64,000 nucleotides of DNA from Dehalococcoidia bacterium (GTDB lineage Bacteria; Chloroflexota; Dehalococcoidia; Bin125): contig JAJDTU010000010.1 in the NCBI GenBank assembly GCA_022826965.1, positions 90,285 to 154,284 of the forward strand, in the 5' to 3' direction. The notes beneath the pieces are model-generated. The model had not been told where the DNA came from, searched no databases, and saw only the letters and a list, made by a program, of their open reading frames with translations. A program made the position numbers and the translations under genes. Positions 34,078 to 42,722 of this stretch are shown in pieces (positions within the stretch are counted from its first letter, which is position 1; each line of letters opens with the position of its first letter).

Positions 34078-35495
34078 TCCGCCGCGTCTGCAGGATTGAG
34101 GTCACGCAGCTCTCGATGAGTCAGATTGCGTGTAGTGACCGCAAGCTCGTCGAGCTCAGGGGCGTCTTTGCCTTCCGTGCCACCACCGAGTTCCCGCATT
34201 CGACGCGCACCGACGAGCAAGTCGCCCTGCAGAGAGCTGACCCCGGTGTCGTAGGCCTTGGCCGTGCTTGAGATTGCGCGTCCCAGGCGGGCGTAGTGCT
34301 CGGCGTGTCGTCGAACCCCGTCATAGATTGTTTGGGCGTGTTGTTGAATCTCATTCGCCTTGTCATGAAAGCGTTCCTGTCGCAACGCCTCCGCCACTCC
34401 AGTCACCAAGGCGAGCATCGTGACCGGAGTCGCCAGCAACACGCGATGCTTTTCGAACGCCTCGGCGATCAAATCGGGACGGGCTCGGGTTGCCGCTTCG
34501 AGAATGCTGTCAGATGGAATCCACATAACGACGACGTCGAGGGCCTGGTCGATGTTCTCGGCATACTCCACGCGAGCCAGGTCGCGAGCGGTGTTCAAGA
34601 CATTCGACGCATGACTCCTGAGCAGTTCCTGCTGTTGCGCTTCGTCAGTGGCGTCAAGCGCCGATCGATAGTCGTCAAAGGGGACTTTTGAATCGATCAC
34701 AATCTTTCGTCCGCCCGGCATGCGCACGACGACGTCAGCACGGCCCGACCCTTGATCGGTGTTGACCTGGGTCTGGTAATCGGTATCTGGTCGCATGCCT
34801 GCGAGCTGCAGGATGTTCTCCAACGTTCGCTCGCCCCAGTCTCCGCGTAGTTGACTTGAGCGCAGGATTTCTCGAAGGTCTCCAGTCTCAGAACTCAGTT
34901 GGCCGACCTGTTGTTGCGTGGCCTTGATCAACTCGCTGACGCCCTCGTAGGCGCCCTCACGCTGCTTCTCCAGGTCGTTGATTTGCTTGCGCAGCTCATC
35001 CAGGCTCTTCCCCACTGGTTCAACACGTTGCTTCAGTTCCTGCTCCGCCAGCTCGCGCTGCCGCTTGAAGTCCTCCGCGGCCTGCTTGCGGAATTCCTCG
35101 TTGCTGGCTTTCGCGACATCGGCGGCGATGCTCTTGAACAGCGTGTCGATCTCCTGCTGCTTCTTGTTCAACTCCTCGATCCGTGCTTTCCGGTCCGACT
35201 CGACCTGTTTGAGTTCTTCGCGAGCCTCGCCCAGGCTGTCGCGCAGAGTAGAAGCGCGACCCCGCTCCGCCTGAAGATCGTGTGCAGCCTGCTGCAGTTG
35301 CGATGACCGCTCCTCCAACCGTGCGCTCGCCTCAGTTCGCTCCCGTTCGGCGTCTTGCAGCACTCCGCGAACATGATCCAACTCCGTGCGCAGGTCCGCC
35401 GATTCAGCGCGCAGTCCCGACGCCTCTCGCCTCACGAACCAGGCCACTGCCGCGCCAACCGCTAACCCAACGATCAATCCAATGACAATCTCCAT
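34074..35495 (-). CDS. rmuC: DNA recombination protein RmuC
   Basis: A 473-residue RmuC. A single N-terminal membrane helix (residues 3-22) is followed by a long coiled coil to about residue 180 and the RmuC nuclease-like domain with LRGDWGERTLENILQLAGM and the KIVIDSKVPF segment. RmuC limits recombination between inverted repeats in E. coli, which is notable beside the palindromic repeats of this genome, although it is a common housekeeping gene. The start is ATG at 35495. Confidence 0.92.
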   Translation of the reverse strand: MEIVIGLIVGLAVGAAVAWFVRREASGLRAESADLRTELDHVRGVLQDAERERTEASARLEERSSQLQQAAHDLQAERGRASTLRDSLGEAREELKQVESDRKARIEELNKKQQEIDTLFKSIAADVAKASNEEFRKQAAEDFKRQRELAEQELKQRVEPVGKSLDELRKQINDLEKQREGAYEGVSELIKATQQQVGQLSSETGDLREILRSSQLRGDWGERTLENILQLAGMRPDTDYQTQVNTDQGSGRADVVVRMPGGRKIVIDSKVPFDDYRSALDATDEAQQQELLRSHASNVLNTARDLARVEYAENIDQALDVVVMWIPSDSILEAATRARPDLIAEAFEKHRVLLATPVTMLALVTGVAEALRQERFHDKANEIQQHAQTIYDGVRRHAEHYARLGRAISSTAKAYDTGVSSLQGDLLVGARRMRELGGGTEGKDAPELDELAVTTRNLTHRELRDLNPADAAD

Positions 35496-35566
35496 CGCGT
35501 CCCCTCTGCTGCCGTGCTCTGCCGGCTGTCTCGATGCTATCTAATGGACGTAAGAGGGGAACCGGC

Positions 35567-36343
35567 ATGCCCGCGACCGTCGTCTATGCCATATCGATCA
35601 TGCTGCTTGCCGCCTCGGCCTTTTCTGTCGCCGGCTGCGGCTCCGCCAACACCGTCAGCGGCGACGTCCGATTCCACCGCGACGTCGACCTGCCCGACGG
35701 CGCCACCGTCACCGTGCTGCTGCTGGACACGTCGCTCGCCGACGCTTCCGCCTTCGAACTCGGCCGCGATGTCATCAACGACGCCGAACGACTACCGGCC
35801 CGCTTCAGCATTCAGTACGACCCGGGCGACGTCGACGGCCGAGCCGAGATCACACTCCAGGCTCGAGTCGAAGTCGGCGACGACCTGCTCTACATCAACG
35901 ACACCGTCCATCCGGTCCTGACCGGCGGAAATCCGCGCAACAGCGATGTGCAGGTGATCTCGGTCAGCGAGTTCGACCAGTGCGTCGAGCCGCTCCGCGG
36001 ACAGATCTACTCCAGCTTCTGGGAGGGAGATCTGCCCGACGACGCGGTCCTTGAGATACGCCTCTGGGACGTCTCGGAGCCTGAGGAACGGCTCCTCGTC
36101 GTTGAAGCGAAGTTCGAGGATCCCGGCTCGTTCCCAATCGAGTTCGAGCTGCCCTTCGAGGGCGTGGCGATTAGCCGTCACCATCGCTACGAACTCCAGG
36201 CCGACATCTGGTTCGACGACGAGCTCCAGTTCCATATCCCGAACCCTGACTGGCGACGAACCGTCCTGCCCCACTGCCCCGACGGCGATGACCAGTCAAT
36301 CGTCAATGACGTCTTCCCCGCCTCCGAGTTCCCGGCTGAGTAG
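35567..36343 (+). CDS. Lipoprotein with two YbaY/YscW-like domains
   Basis: A 258-residue lipoprotein. The signal peptide ends in the lipobox SVAGC with the lipidated Cys at residue 24. The first domain (about 30-130) reads SGDVRFHRDVDLPDGATVTVLLLD and ends VLTGG, as in the YscW/YbaY family; a second, more divergent copy (about 135-245) contains DLPDDAVLEIRLWD. The ATG at 35567 has GAGGGG upstream; an upstream ATG (35534) would bury the signal peptide. The role is unknown; YscW is a pilotin-like chaperone and YbaY has no settled function. Confidence 0.82.
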   Translation: MPATVVYAISIMLLAASAFSVAGCGSANTVSGDVRFHRDVDLPDGATVTVLLLDTSLADASAFELGRDVINDAERLPARFSIQYDPGDVDGRAEITLQARVEVGDDLLYINDTVHPVLTGGNPRNSDVQVISVSEFDQCVEPLRGQIYSSFWEGDLPDDAVLEIRLWDVSEPEERLLVVEAKFEDPGSFPIEFELPFEGVAISRHHRYELQADIWFDDELQFHIPNPDWRRTVLPHCPDGDDQSIVNDVFPASEFPAE

Positions 36344-36353
36344 CCAAGGGGCC

Positions 36354-36413
36354 CGGTCGGTCTGAGTGCAATAATGTTCGCGAATCTGCACCTGATCGCG
36401 GTCGGTCTGAGTG
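36354..36413. promoter_or_regulatory. 15-bp direct repeat pair upstream of acyl-CoA synthetase
   Basis: CGGTCGGTCTGAGTG occurs at 36354-36368 and again at 36399-36413, a spacing of 45 bases, in the gap before the acyl-CoA synthetase gene at 36446. It may be a pair of operator sites or a small duplication. Confidence 0.35.
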
Positions 36414-36445
36414 TGCCCCACTGCGATTGATTGAGGGAGACGACG

Positions 36446-38035
36446 ATGGAAGTCCCGCTGCTGGTCAACGATTTTCTGCGCCGCGCATCCAAGCTCTACG
36501 GCCCCTCCGAGGCCGTCGTCGACGGCGACCTGCGCTTCACCTGGGCCGAGTTCAACACCCGCGTCAACCAGCAGGCCCACGCCCTGCTCGACGCCGGCAT
36601 CGGCAAGGGCGACCGGGTCGGCATCATCGCGCCCAACTCGCACCAGTTCCTCGAGACCTTCTATGCGACGGCGGCAATCGGCGCGATCATCGTGCCGATG
36701 AACTATCGGCTCATCCCGGCCGACTTTGACTACATGCTCGAACACTCCGGCTCGAAGGTTGTGCTCGTCGACGCCGAATTCACGCACCTCGTCGACGAGA
36801 TTCGCGGCAACGTGAACACGGTCGAGCATTTCATCGCCATCCCCTACGGCGACGCGCCAATCAATCCTGGCTGGACCAACTACGAGGACTGGATCGCCGA
36901 TCAGTCCACTACGCAGCCGCCCGACCCGGGGCTGGAAGAGACCGACCTGCTCTCGATCAACTACACCTCCGGCACGACAGCGCGGCCCAAGGGCGTGATG
37001 ATCACGCACCGCAACGCCTACATCAACGCCTACAACTTCATCGCCCACCTGCGCATCTCGCAGGACGACGCCGAGATGTGGACGCTGCCGATGTTCCACG
37101 CCAACGGCTGGGGCGGCCCCTACGCGATCACTGCTATGGGCGGCAAGCATGTCGTCCTGCGCGCCCCCGAGGCGGCCGACATCTACCAGGTCATCCAGGA
37201 CGAGAACTGCACCTTCGCCTGCATGGCCCCCGCTGTGCTCGCCCGCATCCTCGAGTTTGAGCGCAAGGACGACTACAACATCACCGTCCGCCCGCGATTC
37301 ACCGTCGCCGGCGCGCCGCCGCCGCAAGCCTTCATCGAGCGCCTGGAGAAAGAACTCGAGTGGGAGTTCATCCAGATCTACGGCCTGACCGAGACCTCGC
37401 CGATCCTCACCGTCTCGGAGGTCAAGCCTTATCTCGGCGCCGACGAAGAAGCCTATTTCCGCACCAAGGTCCGCGCCGGTCACGACGTGATCGGTGTCGA
37501 GGTCAGGGTCGTCCGAGACTCCGGCCGCGAAGTCGCTTGGGACGACGAAGAGGTCGGCGAAGTCGTCGCCCGCTCCAACGTCGTCCTGCGTGGTTACTGG
37601 CAGCAGCAGGAAGAGACCGACAAGGTGATCGTCGACGGCTGGTTCCACACCGGAGACATGGCCACCGTCAACCAGGACGGCTACATCAACATCGTCGACC
37701 GGGCCAAGGACGTGATCATCTCCGGCGGAGAGAACATCTCCTCGATCGAGGTCGAAGACGTCCTCTATGACCATCCAGCCGTCCTCGAAGCCGCCGTCAT
37801 CGGAATCCCCTCGGAGCAGTGGGGAGAGACCCCACTCGCCCTGATCGTCCCCAGAGAAGGCCACGACGTCACCCGAGACGACATCGTCGCTCACTGCCGA
37901 GCCACCATGGCCGGCTTCAAGATCCCGAGACAGGTCGAGTTCGTCGAAACGCTGCCCCGCACCGCAACGGGCAAGCTCAAGAAGTTCGAGCTCCGTGAGG
38001 CTTACTGGGAGGGTGTCGAGAAGCGGGTGAACTGA
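36446..38035 (+). CDS. Acyl-CoA synthetase (AMP-forming, class I adenylating enzyme)
   Basis: A 529-residue ANL-superfamily ligase that forms acyl-CoA from a carboxylic acid, ATP and CoA. The AMP-binding loop YTSGTTARPKG, YGLTETSP, WFHTGDMA, the hinge DRAKDVIISGGENIS and the C-terminal catalytic Lys in TATGKLKKFE are all present. It has fatty- or aromatic-acid ligase length. The ATG at 36446 has GAGGGAGA upstream. The palindromic repeat/DUF559 unit follows. It can feed the CoA-thioester enzymes of this window. Confidence 0.93.
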   Translation: MEVPLLVNDFLRRASKLYGPSEAVVDGDLRFTWAEFNTRVNQQAHALLDAGIGKGDRVGIIAPNSHQFLETFYATAAIGAIIVPMNYRLIPADFDYMLEHSGSKVVLVDAEFTHLVDEIRGNVNTVEHFIAIPYGDAPINPGWTNYEDWIADQSTTQPPDPGLEETDLLSINYTSGTTARPKGVMITHRNAYINAYNFIAHLRISQDDAEMWTLPMFHANGWGGPYAITAMGGKHVVLRAPEAADIYQVIQDENCTFACMAPAVLARILEFERKDDYNITVRPRFTVAGAPPPQAFIERLEKELEWEFIQIYGLTETSPILTVSEVKPYLGADEEAYFRTKVRAGHDVIGVEVRVVRDSGREVAWDDEEVGEVVARSNVVLRGYWQQQEETDKVIVDGWFHTGDMATVNQDGYINIVDRAKDVIISGGENISSIEVEDVLYDHPAVLEAAVIGIPSEQWGETPLALIVPREGHDVTRDDIVAHCRATMAGFKIPRQVEFVETLPRTATGKLKKFELREAYWEGVEKRVN

Positions 38036-38076
38036 AGGCGTTACTACAGGAGTGGTAGCGCGTCCGACAGAGGGAG

Positions 38077-38122
38077 CCCCTCAGTCGCTTCGCGACAGCT
38101 CCCCTTGAAGGGGGAGCAATTT
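38077..38122 (-). repeat. Two-hairpin palindromic repeat, copy e (left end of DUF559 unit)
   Basis: Read on the minus strand: GCTCCCCCTTCAAGGGGAGC, then TGTCGC-GAA-GCGACT and GAGGGG. It matches copy f in inverted orientation over about 46 bases with only a few differences. Its inner edge supplies a GGGGGAG sequence just before the TTG start of the DUF559 gene. Confidence 0.92.
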
Positions 38123-38471
38123 GGAGGAGTCGGAGGGCAGGAGGACAAGAGCGAGAGACTTACGGCAGCGCATGACTGAGCCGGAGTTGATTCTCTGGTC
38201 CCAGCTTCGGCGAAGGCGGCTTGGCGGCCATAAGTTCCGGCGACAGCATCCAATCGGACCGTACGTCGTCGATTTCGCCTGCCTCAATGCGAAGCTGATC
38301 GTTGAGCTCGACGGCGGACATCACTCAGAACAACGGCACGCTGATCGCCAGCGGGATGCGAATCTGGAGGAACTGGGATTCACTGTTCTGAGATTCTGGA
38401 ACGACGATGTGCGCAGCAACCTCGCGGTGGTGTTGGAGAAAATCGTTTCTGAACTCTCGAATGACGATTGA
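38121..38471 (+). CDS. DUF559 (Vsr-like, PD-(D/E)XK) endonuclease-family protein
   Basis: A 116-residue DUF559 protein. It has the usual N-terminal ARDLRQRMTEPELILWSQLR, then GGHKFRRQHPIGPYVVDFAC, a VELDGGHH acid motif and FTVLRFWNDDV, the pattern of Vsr-related PD-(D/E)XK nucleases with intact acids. Family alignment favours the TTG at 38121, as the only other start (ATG at 38172) would remove conserved residues. The TTG follows GGGGGAG by about six bases, and that sequence is part of the flanking repeat. The gene is enclosed by inverted repeat copies e and f. A role in moving or nicking these palindromes is a hypothesis. Confidence 0.85.
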   Translation: MEESEGRRTRARDLRQRMTEPELILWSQLRRRRLGGHKFRRQHPIGPYVVDFACLNAKLIVELDGGHHSEQRHADRQRDANLEELGFTVLRFWNDDVRSNLAVVLEKIVSELSNDD

Positions 38472-38483
38472 AGCGCCCAACAG

Positions 38484-38530
38484 AATTTGCTCCCCCTTGC
38501 AGGGGGAGCTGTCGCGAAGCGACTGAGGGG
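38484..38530 (+). repeat. Two-hairpin palindromic repeat, copy f (right end of DUF559 unit)
   Basis: GCTCCCCCTTGCAGGGGGAGC then TGTCGC-GAA-GCGACT and GAGGGG, inverted relative to copy e. It lies 13 bases after the DUF559 stop and 10 bases beyond the 3' end of the convergent hydrolase gene. Confidence 0.92.
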
Positions 38531-38539
38531 GTCCTTCCC

Positions 38540-39469
38540 CTACCCCAGACAACCACTCAAGAACCGATTGATCCGATTCGTCGCATCCTGACCCGCCGGC
38601 GTCGGGAACCCGTCAAAGCCGTGCGGAGCCTCCGGGAAGACGTGCAGTTCAGCCTCGTGACCTGCGGCCTGCCAACGGGCGGCCATGAACAGCGAATCGT
38701 CGAGCAGGGGATCCAGCGTCCCCACCGTGAAGATCGCCGGCGGCATGTCGGACAGATCTGCCAGCAGCGGCGTCACGTCCGCGAGATCTCGCAACTCCGG
38801 CTCCTCAGGCGTCACGTAGTGGTCGATGAACCACTCCATGATCGGCGAAGAGAGGATCAGGTTGCGGTCGCCCCACAACCTGGCCGACGGCGAGTGGCGC
38901 AGGTCGTAGACGCCGTAGGTCAGCGCTGCGCCCTTGAAGCCGGTGTAGCCGTGGTTGTCGCGCATCCTGAGGAGCGTCGTCGCCGAGAGATGTCCGCCGG
39001 CCGACTCGCCGCCGATCGTGAACACGTCCGTACCAAACTCCGACTGGCCGTTCTCGACCAGCCAGACCGCGCCCGCCTCGCAGTCCTCGTTCGGCGCGGG
39101 ATACGGGTGTTCCGGCGAGAGCCGGTAGCCCACCGAGACCACCGCCTGCTGCGTCGCCTGGGCGCGCGCCCAGAGCGCCTCGTCGGCGCCGTCGTGCGAG
39201 CCGATCACCCAGCCGCCGCCGTGGATGTGCAGGTACACGCCGCGCACGACCGGCGGGATGAACACCCGCACGGGAATCTCGCCCGCCGGACCCGGAATCG
39301 TGCGCTCCTGCGCGATATCGTCCAGCTTGACCGCCGGCGGTCCCAACGGGCCGCCCTGGGCCAGCTGGTCGCGCAACTCCTGCGGTTCCATCTCACTCCA
39401 CGGCTTGCCTTGCGACAGCGCCTCTTCGATCATCACGTTCAACGCCTGCGTCTGCGGGTCCGGTTTCAT
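38540..39469 (-). CDS. HSL-family alpha/beta hydrolase (esterase)
   Basis: A 309-residue hormone-sensitive-lipase-type esterase: oxyanion motif HGGGW, nucleophile in GGESAGG, acid in VGTLDPLLDD and His in APHGFDG. It hydrolyses short acyl esters. Two further HSL-type genes lie at 41656 and 42723, and all three share a similar N-terminal cap beginning with a T-Q-A/G-L-like segment. Divergent from the DinB-like gene. Confidence 0.9.
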   Translation of the reverse strand: MKPDPQTQALNVMIEEALSQGKPWSEMEPQELRDQLAQGGPLGPPAVKLDDIAQERTIPGPAGEIPVRVFIPPVVRGVYLHIHGGGWVIGSHDGADEALWARAQATQQAVVSVGYRLSPEHPYPAPNEDCEAGAVWLVENGQSEFGTDVFTIGGESAGGHLSATTLLRMRDNHGYTGFKGAALTYGVYDLRHSPSARLWGDRNLILSSPIMEWFIDHYVTPEEPELRDLADVTPLLADLSDMPPAIFTVGTLDPLLDDSLFMAARWQAAGHEAELHVFPEAPHGFDGFPTPAGQDATNRINRFLSGCLG

Positions 39470-39535
39470 CGTCTGGCCCTTCGAGTCGTGGGATACGATT
39501 CAAGTGTTTGCCGAGTATAGAAACAGGAGGCCGCT

Positions 39536-40018
39536 GTGCCGTTGTCTGGCCCTGCCCTGTCCGCATTCGAGACCGCCTGCGAACTCGTCGAGCGCATCCT
39601 CGCCGCCGCCGACGGCCTCAGCTCGGACCAGCTCGACGCCGCCCCCTGGGACGATTCCTCGACCATCTTCGTCCTCGCCACCCACGCGATCTCGGCCACC
39701 GAATGGAACCTCGTCGAGGTCCTCGCCGAGCAGCAGGTCGATCGCAGTCGTCAGGCCGAGTTCGACTCGCGCGCAGCCGCGTTCGACGATCCCCAGATGC
39801 TGCTCGCAGAGCGCTGGGCCGGCGCAAAGGCGGCCATCGAGTCCGCCCTCGCCGGACTCTCGGACGACGCCTGGGATGGCCTCCACTACCACATGTTCAT
39901 GGACAAGCATCTCAGCGGGCACGCGTTGGTCGTCCGCGCCCTCGCCCACACCGCCGAGCACGTCGGCCACGCCGAGATGACCCGCCAATGGCTTGACGCC
40001 CAATCAGACCGCCAGTGA
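39536..40018 (+). CDS. DinB-like four-helix protein
   Basis: A 160-residue protein with the DinB/DfsB fold pattern: His in ATHAISATEWN and the pair in LAHTAEHVGHAEM form the typical three-His metal site. Such proteins are often thiol transferases or unassigned. The GTG start at 39536 has a strong AGGAGG five bases upstream. The stop overlaps the start of the next gene (GTGA), so translation is coupled to the GH3 glycosidase. Function unknown. Confidence 0.75.
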   Translation: MPLSGPALSAFETACELVERILAAADGLSSDQLDAAPWDDSSTIFVLATHAISATEWNLVEVLAEQQVDRSRQAEFDSRAAAFDDPQMLLAERWAGAKAAIESALAGLSDDAWDGLHYHMFMDKHLSGHALVVRALAHTAEHVGHAEMTRQWLDAQSDRQ

Positions 40019-41145
40019 GACGGCTGCTCCTCGTCTTCGCCGGTCTCCTGGCTGTCGTTGCATCGCTCGCGGCCTGCAGCTCCAGCGACGACGCTGGTTC
40101 GCTTTCCCTGGAAGATGCCGTCGGGCAGATGCTGCTGATCGGCTTCCGCGGCGAAACCCTGGACGACGAGACCGCGGCGATGTTGCAGGAGATCGCGCCA
40201 GGGGCGGTGATTCTCTTCGACTACGACGGACCCAGCGGCGGCGAGCAGGTGCGCAACGTCGTATCGCCCGAGCAGGTGAAAGCGTTGACCGCTGCGCTGC
40301 AGCAGGCTTCCGAGCGCCCGCTGCTGATCGCCATCGACGCCGAGGGCGGCTTCGTCAATCGCCTCAAGGAGGAGTACGGCTTTGAGGTCCAGTTACCCAG
40401 CCACCTCACGCTGGGAGAAGGAACGCCGTCCCAGACCGCGTCGTTGGCCGGCGCCTCGGCCCGGCAACTGAGCGAACTCGGGATCAATTGGAACCTCGCG
40501 CCGGTGGTCGATGTCAACGTCTTCCCCGAGAGTCCCGCCATCGGTTACTGGGAGCGCTCCTTCAGCGGCGACCCCGACGCGGTCGCCGACCACGCCGCCG
40601 CGTTCGCCCGCGCTCACCACAACGAGGGCGTCGTCTCCACGCTCAAGCACTTCCCCGGACACGGCAGCGCCGTGGGTGACACCCACCTCGGCGTCACCGA
40701 TGTGACCGACTCCTTCATCCGGGAAGATGAACTGGCTCCGTACCGAATGCTGATCGACGACGGCTACGACGATGTGGTCATGACCGCGCACGTGGTCAAC
40801 CGCCATCTCGACGCCTCTGCACGCCCGGCCACGCTCTCCCGTCCGATCGTCACCGACCTGCTGCGCGGCGAGTTGGGATTCGACGGCGTGATCCTCTCCG
40901 ACGACATGCAGATGGGCGCGATTCTCGAGGAGTACAGCCTCGAAACTGCCACGATCGAGGCGATCAAGGCAGGCGTTGACGTGATCCTGATCGCCAACCA
41001 GAACACCTACGACATCGACCACGTTCACCGGATCAAGGCCGCAATCATCGCCGCCGTCGAGCGGGGCGAGATCTCCAGGCAACGGATCAACGAGTCGGTC
41101 GACCGAATCCTCACCCTCAAACGCAGGTACGGCCTCCTCGACTAG
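40015..41145 (+). CDS. Glycoside hydrolase family 3 lipoprotein (NagZ-like beta-N-acetylhexosaminidase)
   Basis: A 376-residue GH3 enzyme. The N-terminus is a lipoprotein signal with lipobox SLAAC (Cys21), so it is exported and membrane-anchored. GH3 blocks IAIDAEGG, KHFPGHG followed by GDTHLG, and the nucleophile Asp in ILSDDMQMG are intact. The KHFPGHG-x5-D-T-H loop is the NagZ signature for release of N-acetylglucosamine from peptidoglycan or chitin fragments. Starts at GTG 40015, overlapping the DinB-like gene by four bases. It is followed by a 510-base gap. Confidence 0.9.
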   Translation: MRRLLLVFAGLLAVVASLAACSSSDDAGSLSLEDAVGQMLLIGFRGETLDDETAAMLQEIAPGAVILFDYDGPSGGEQVRNVVSPEQVKALTAALQQASERPLLIAIDAEGGFVNRLKEEYGFEVQLPSHLTLGEGTPSQTASLAGASARQLSELGINWNLAPVVDVNVFPESPAIGYWERSFSGDPDAVADHAAAFARAHHNEGVVSTLKHFPGHGSAVGDTHLGVTDVTDSFIREDELAPYRMLIDDGYDDVVMTAHVVNRHLDASARPATLSRPIVTDLLRGELGFDGVILSDDMQMGAILEEYSLETATIEAIKAGVDVILIANQNTYDIDHVHRIKAAIIAAVERGEISRQRINESVDRILTLKRRYGLLD

Positions 41146-41655
41146 CGAGTGCGCCGTGAGACCGGTTCCGTAGCCGGCGCAACAGAGCGCTCAACCCAAA
41201 GAACTCTTGTTCGTATATCATCGTTCCCGCACGATCATCGCCGAAGCGAAACAGAAGGCCAATAGCCGATGAAGCCCAACCGAGCCCCCTCCCCCACTCA
41301 GTCGGTCGTCGTCGAGCCCGAGCCGCCCGACGAAATCCGAGCGAGCTCCAACAGGTCCGCGCAGCCTGGGCCGCCTCAGCATCTCGACACACCTCAACAC
41401 GCCTGAACGAACCTGAAAAATGCTGAAACTCCGAATTCCACGATCTCCAGTGTTTTGCGGGACATCGTGGCCATTCCACGCCGATTTCCACCCGAAAAAA
41501 AGATTCACCGAAAACCTGAAGCCGGCCACGTCGGCCGAACACCGCCCTCGGTCGAACGGCGCTCTATCCTGTGCCGATAGCGCCGTCGAGCGCTTGGACG
41601 CTCAACCATGAGGTGCTCTGACGCTGATCCATCCACACGACGAAAGGTGTGAATC
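41146..41655. other. 510-bp intergenic region containing non-coding element B
   Basis: No credible gene is seen here; the open frames are short and without similarity. Most of the middle part is element B (41401-41520). The stretch is visibly richer in A and T than its neighbours. A ribosome site (GAAAGG) lies just before the hydrolase start at 41656. Confidence 0.6.
41401..41520 (-). repeat. Non-coding element B, homologous to 59247-59350
   Basis: On the minus strand, in order: TTCAGGTTTTC, CTTTTTTTCG, CTGGAGATCG, GAATTC, TTTCAG, TTTTTCAGGTT. The same six blocks occur in the same order and nearly the same spacing at 59247-59350 on the plus strand (an 11-base length difference falls between the second and third block). 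Function unknown: a small RNA, regulatory element or mobile fragment are all possible. Confidence 0.75.
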
Positions 41656-42582
41656 ATGCCGGTAACCCCAGAGACCCAGGGACTGCTCGCGATGCTCGAG
41701 GAGGCAGGTGGCCCCGACATCTCCGAACAGACGCCCGAAGAGGCGCGCGCCATGATGGAGGGCTTCGCCCCGATGCAGGCCGGCGCCCCGGAACCCGCCC
41801 GAGTCGAGAGTCGCACCGTGCCCGGCCCCGGCGGCGACATCCCCGTGCGCGTCTACGCCTCGGAAGGCGACAACCTGCCGGTCGTCATGTACTACCACGG
41901 CGGCGGTTGGGTCCTCGGCGATATCGAGTCGCACGACGGAACCTGCAAGCAGTTGCTCGCCGAGCTGGGCGAAGCCGCCATTGTGTCGGTCGACTACCGC
42001 CTCGCGCCCGAGCACAAGTACCCGGCCGCGGCCGACGACTGCTACGCCGCCGCAGCCTGGGTCGCCGAGAACGGCGCCGAAATCGGCGTGGATGGCTCAC
42101 GCATGGCCGTCGCCGGAGACTCCGCCGGCGGCAATCTGTCGGCCGTCGTTTCGCAGATGGCCCGCGACAAGGGCGGCCCGGCAATCGCCGCGCAGGTCCT
42201 GCACGTGCCTGTCACCGACCACAACTATGAGTACCCGTCCTACTCGGAGAACGCGGAGGGCTACCTGCTGACCCGAGCCTCGATGGTCTGGTTCTGGGAT
42301 CACTACCTGCCCAGCGCCGATGCCGGTCACGACGCCTACGCCTCACCGCTCCAGGCCGACGACCTCTCCGGACTGGCGCCGGCGCTTGTGCAGACCGCCG
42401 AGTTCGACCCGCTGCGTGACGAGGGCGAAGCCTACGCCGCCGCGCTCGAAGCGGCCGGCAGCGAAGTCACCGTCCACCGCTACGACGGCGTCATCCACGA
42501 CCCGTTCATGATGTTCGCGATCATCCCCACCGGCATCGAATGCCTCAAGGAAGCCGCCGCCTTCATCAACGAACGGATTTAG
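41656..42582 (+). CDS. HSL-family alpha/beta hydrolase, tandem paralogue 1
   Basis: A 308-residue esterase: HGGGW oxyanion motif, nucleophile in AGDSAGG, acid in AEFDPLRDE and His in VIHDPF. It is closely similar to the next gene (shared MPVTPETQ start, SVDYRLAPE, YPAAADDCYAA, YASPLQADDLS), showing a recent tandem duplication. The His loop is VIHDPFMMF here and VIHGFVGAF in the paralogue, so substrate preference may have diverged. Confidence 0.9.
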   Translation: MPVTPETQGLLAMLEEAGGPDISEQTPEEARAMMEGFAPMQAGAPEPARVESRTVPGPGGDIPVRVYASEGDNLPVVMYYHGGGWVLGDIESHDGTCKQLLAELGEAAIVSVDYRLAPEHKYPAAADDCYAAAAWVAENGAEIGVDGSRMAVAGDSAGGNLSAVVSQMARDKGGPAIAAQVLHVPVTDHNYEYPSYSENAEGYLLTRASMVWFWDHYLPSADAGHDAYASPLQADDLSGLAPALVQTAEFDPLRDEGEAYAAALEAAGSEVTVHRYDGVIHDPFMMFAIIPTGIECLKEAAAFINERI

Positions 42583-42614
42583 CTGCCCGCTCCCAGGAGC
42601 GAATACCGATCTCC

Positions 42615-42666
42615 TTTCTCCCCCCGCGCAGCGGGGGGAGATGCCGCAGGCAGAGGGGGGCTCCCT
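42615..42666 (+). repeat. Two-hairpin palindromic repeat, copy g
   Basis: CTCCCCCCGCGCAGCGGGGGGAG then TGCC-GCA-GGCA and a G-run, between the two tandem esterase genes. Confidence 0.9.
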
Positions 42667-42722
42667 GCGCCGCCCCGCGAACGCAGGCACATCAGAGCAA
42701 CCACTTCAGACAGGAGGGCCCA

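Noticed and set aside
36296..37894. Minus-strand open frame of about 530 codons opposite the acyl-CoA synthetase
   Set aside because: The opposite strand holds all adenylating-enzyme motifs; this frame is an Asp/Val-rich shadow.
41117..41542. Minus-strand frame of 141 codons in the 510-bp gap
   Set aside because: No ribosome site and no recognisable motif; it overlaps the GH3 3' end and the non-coding element.
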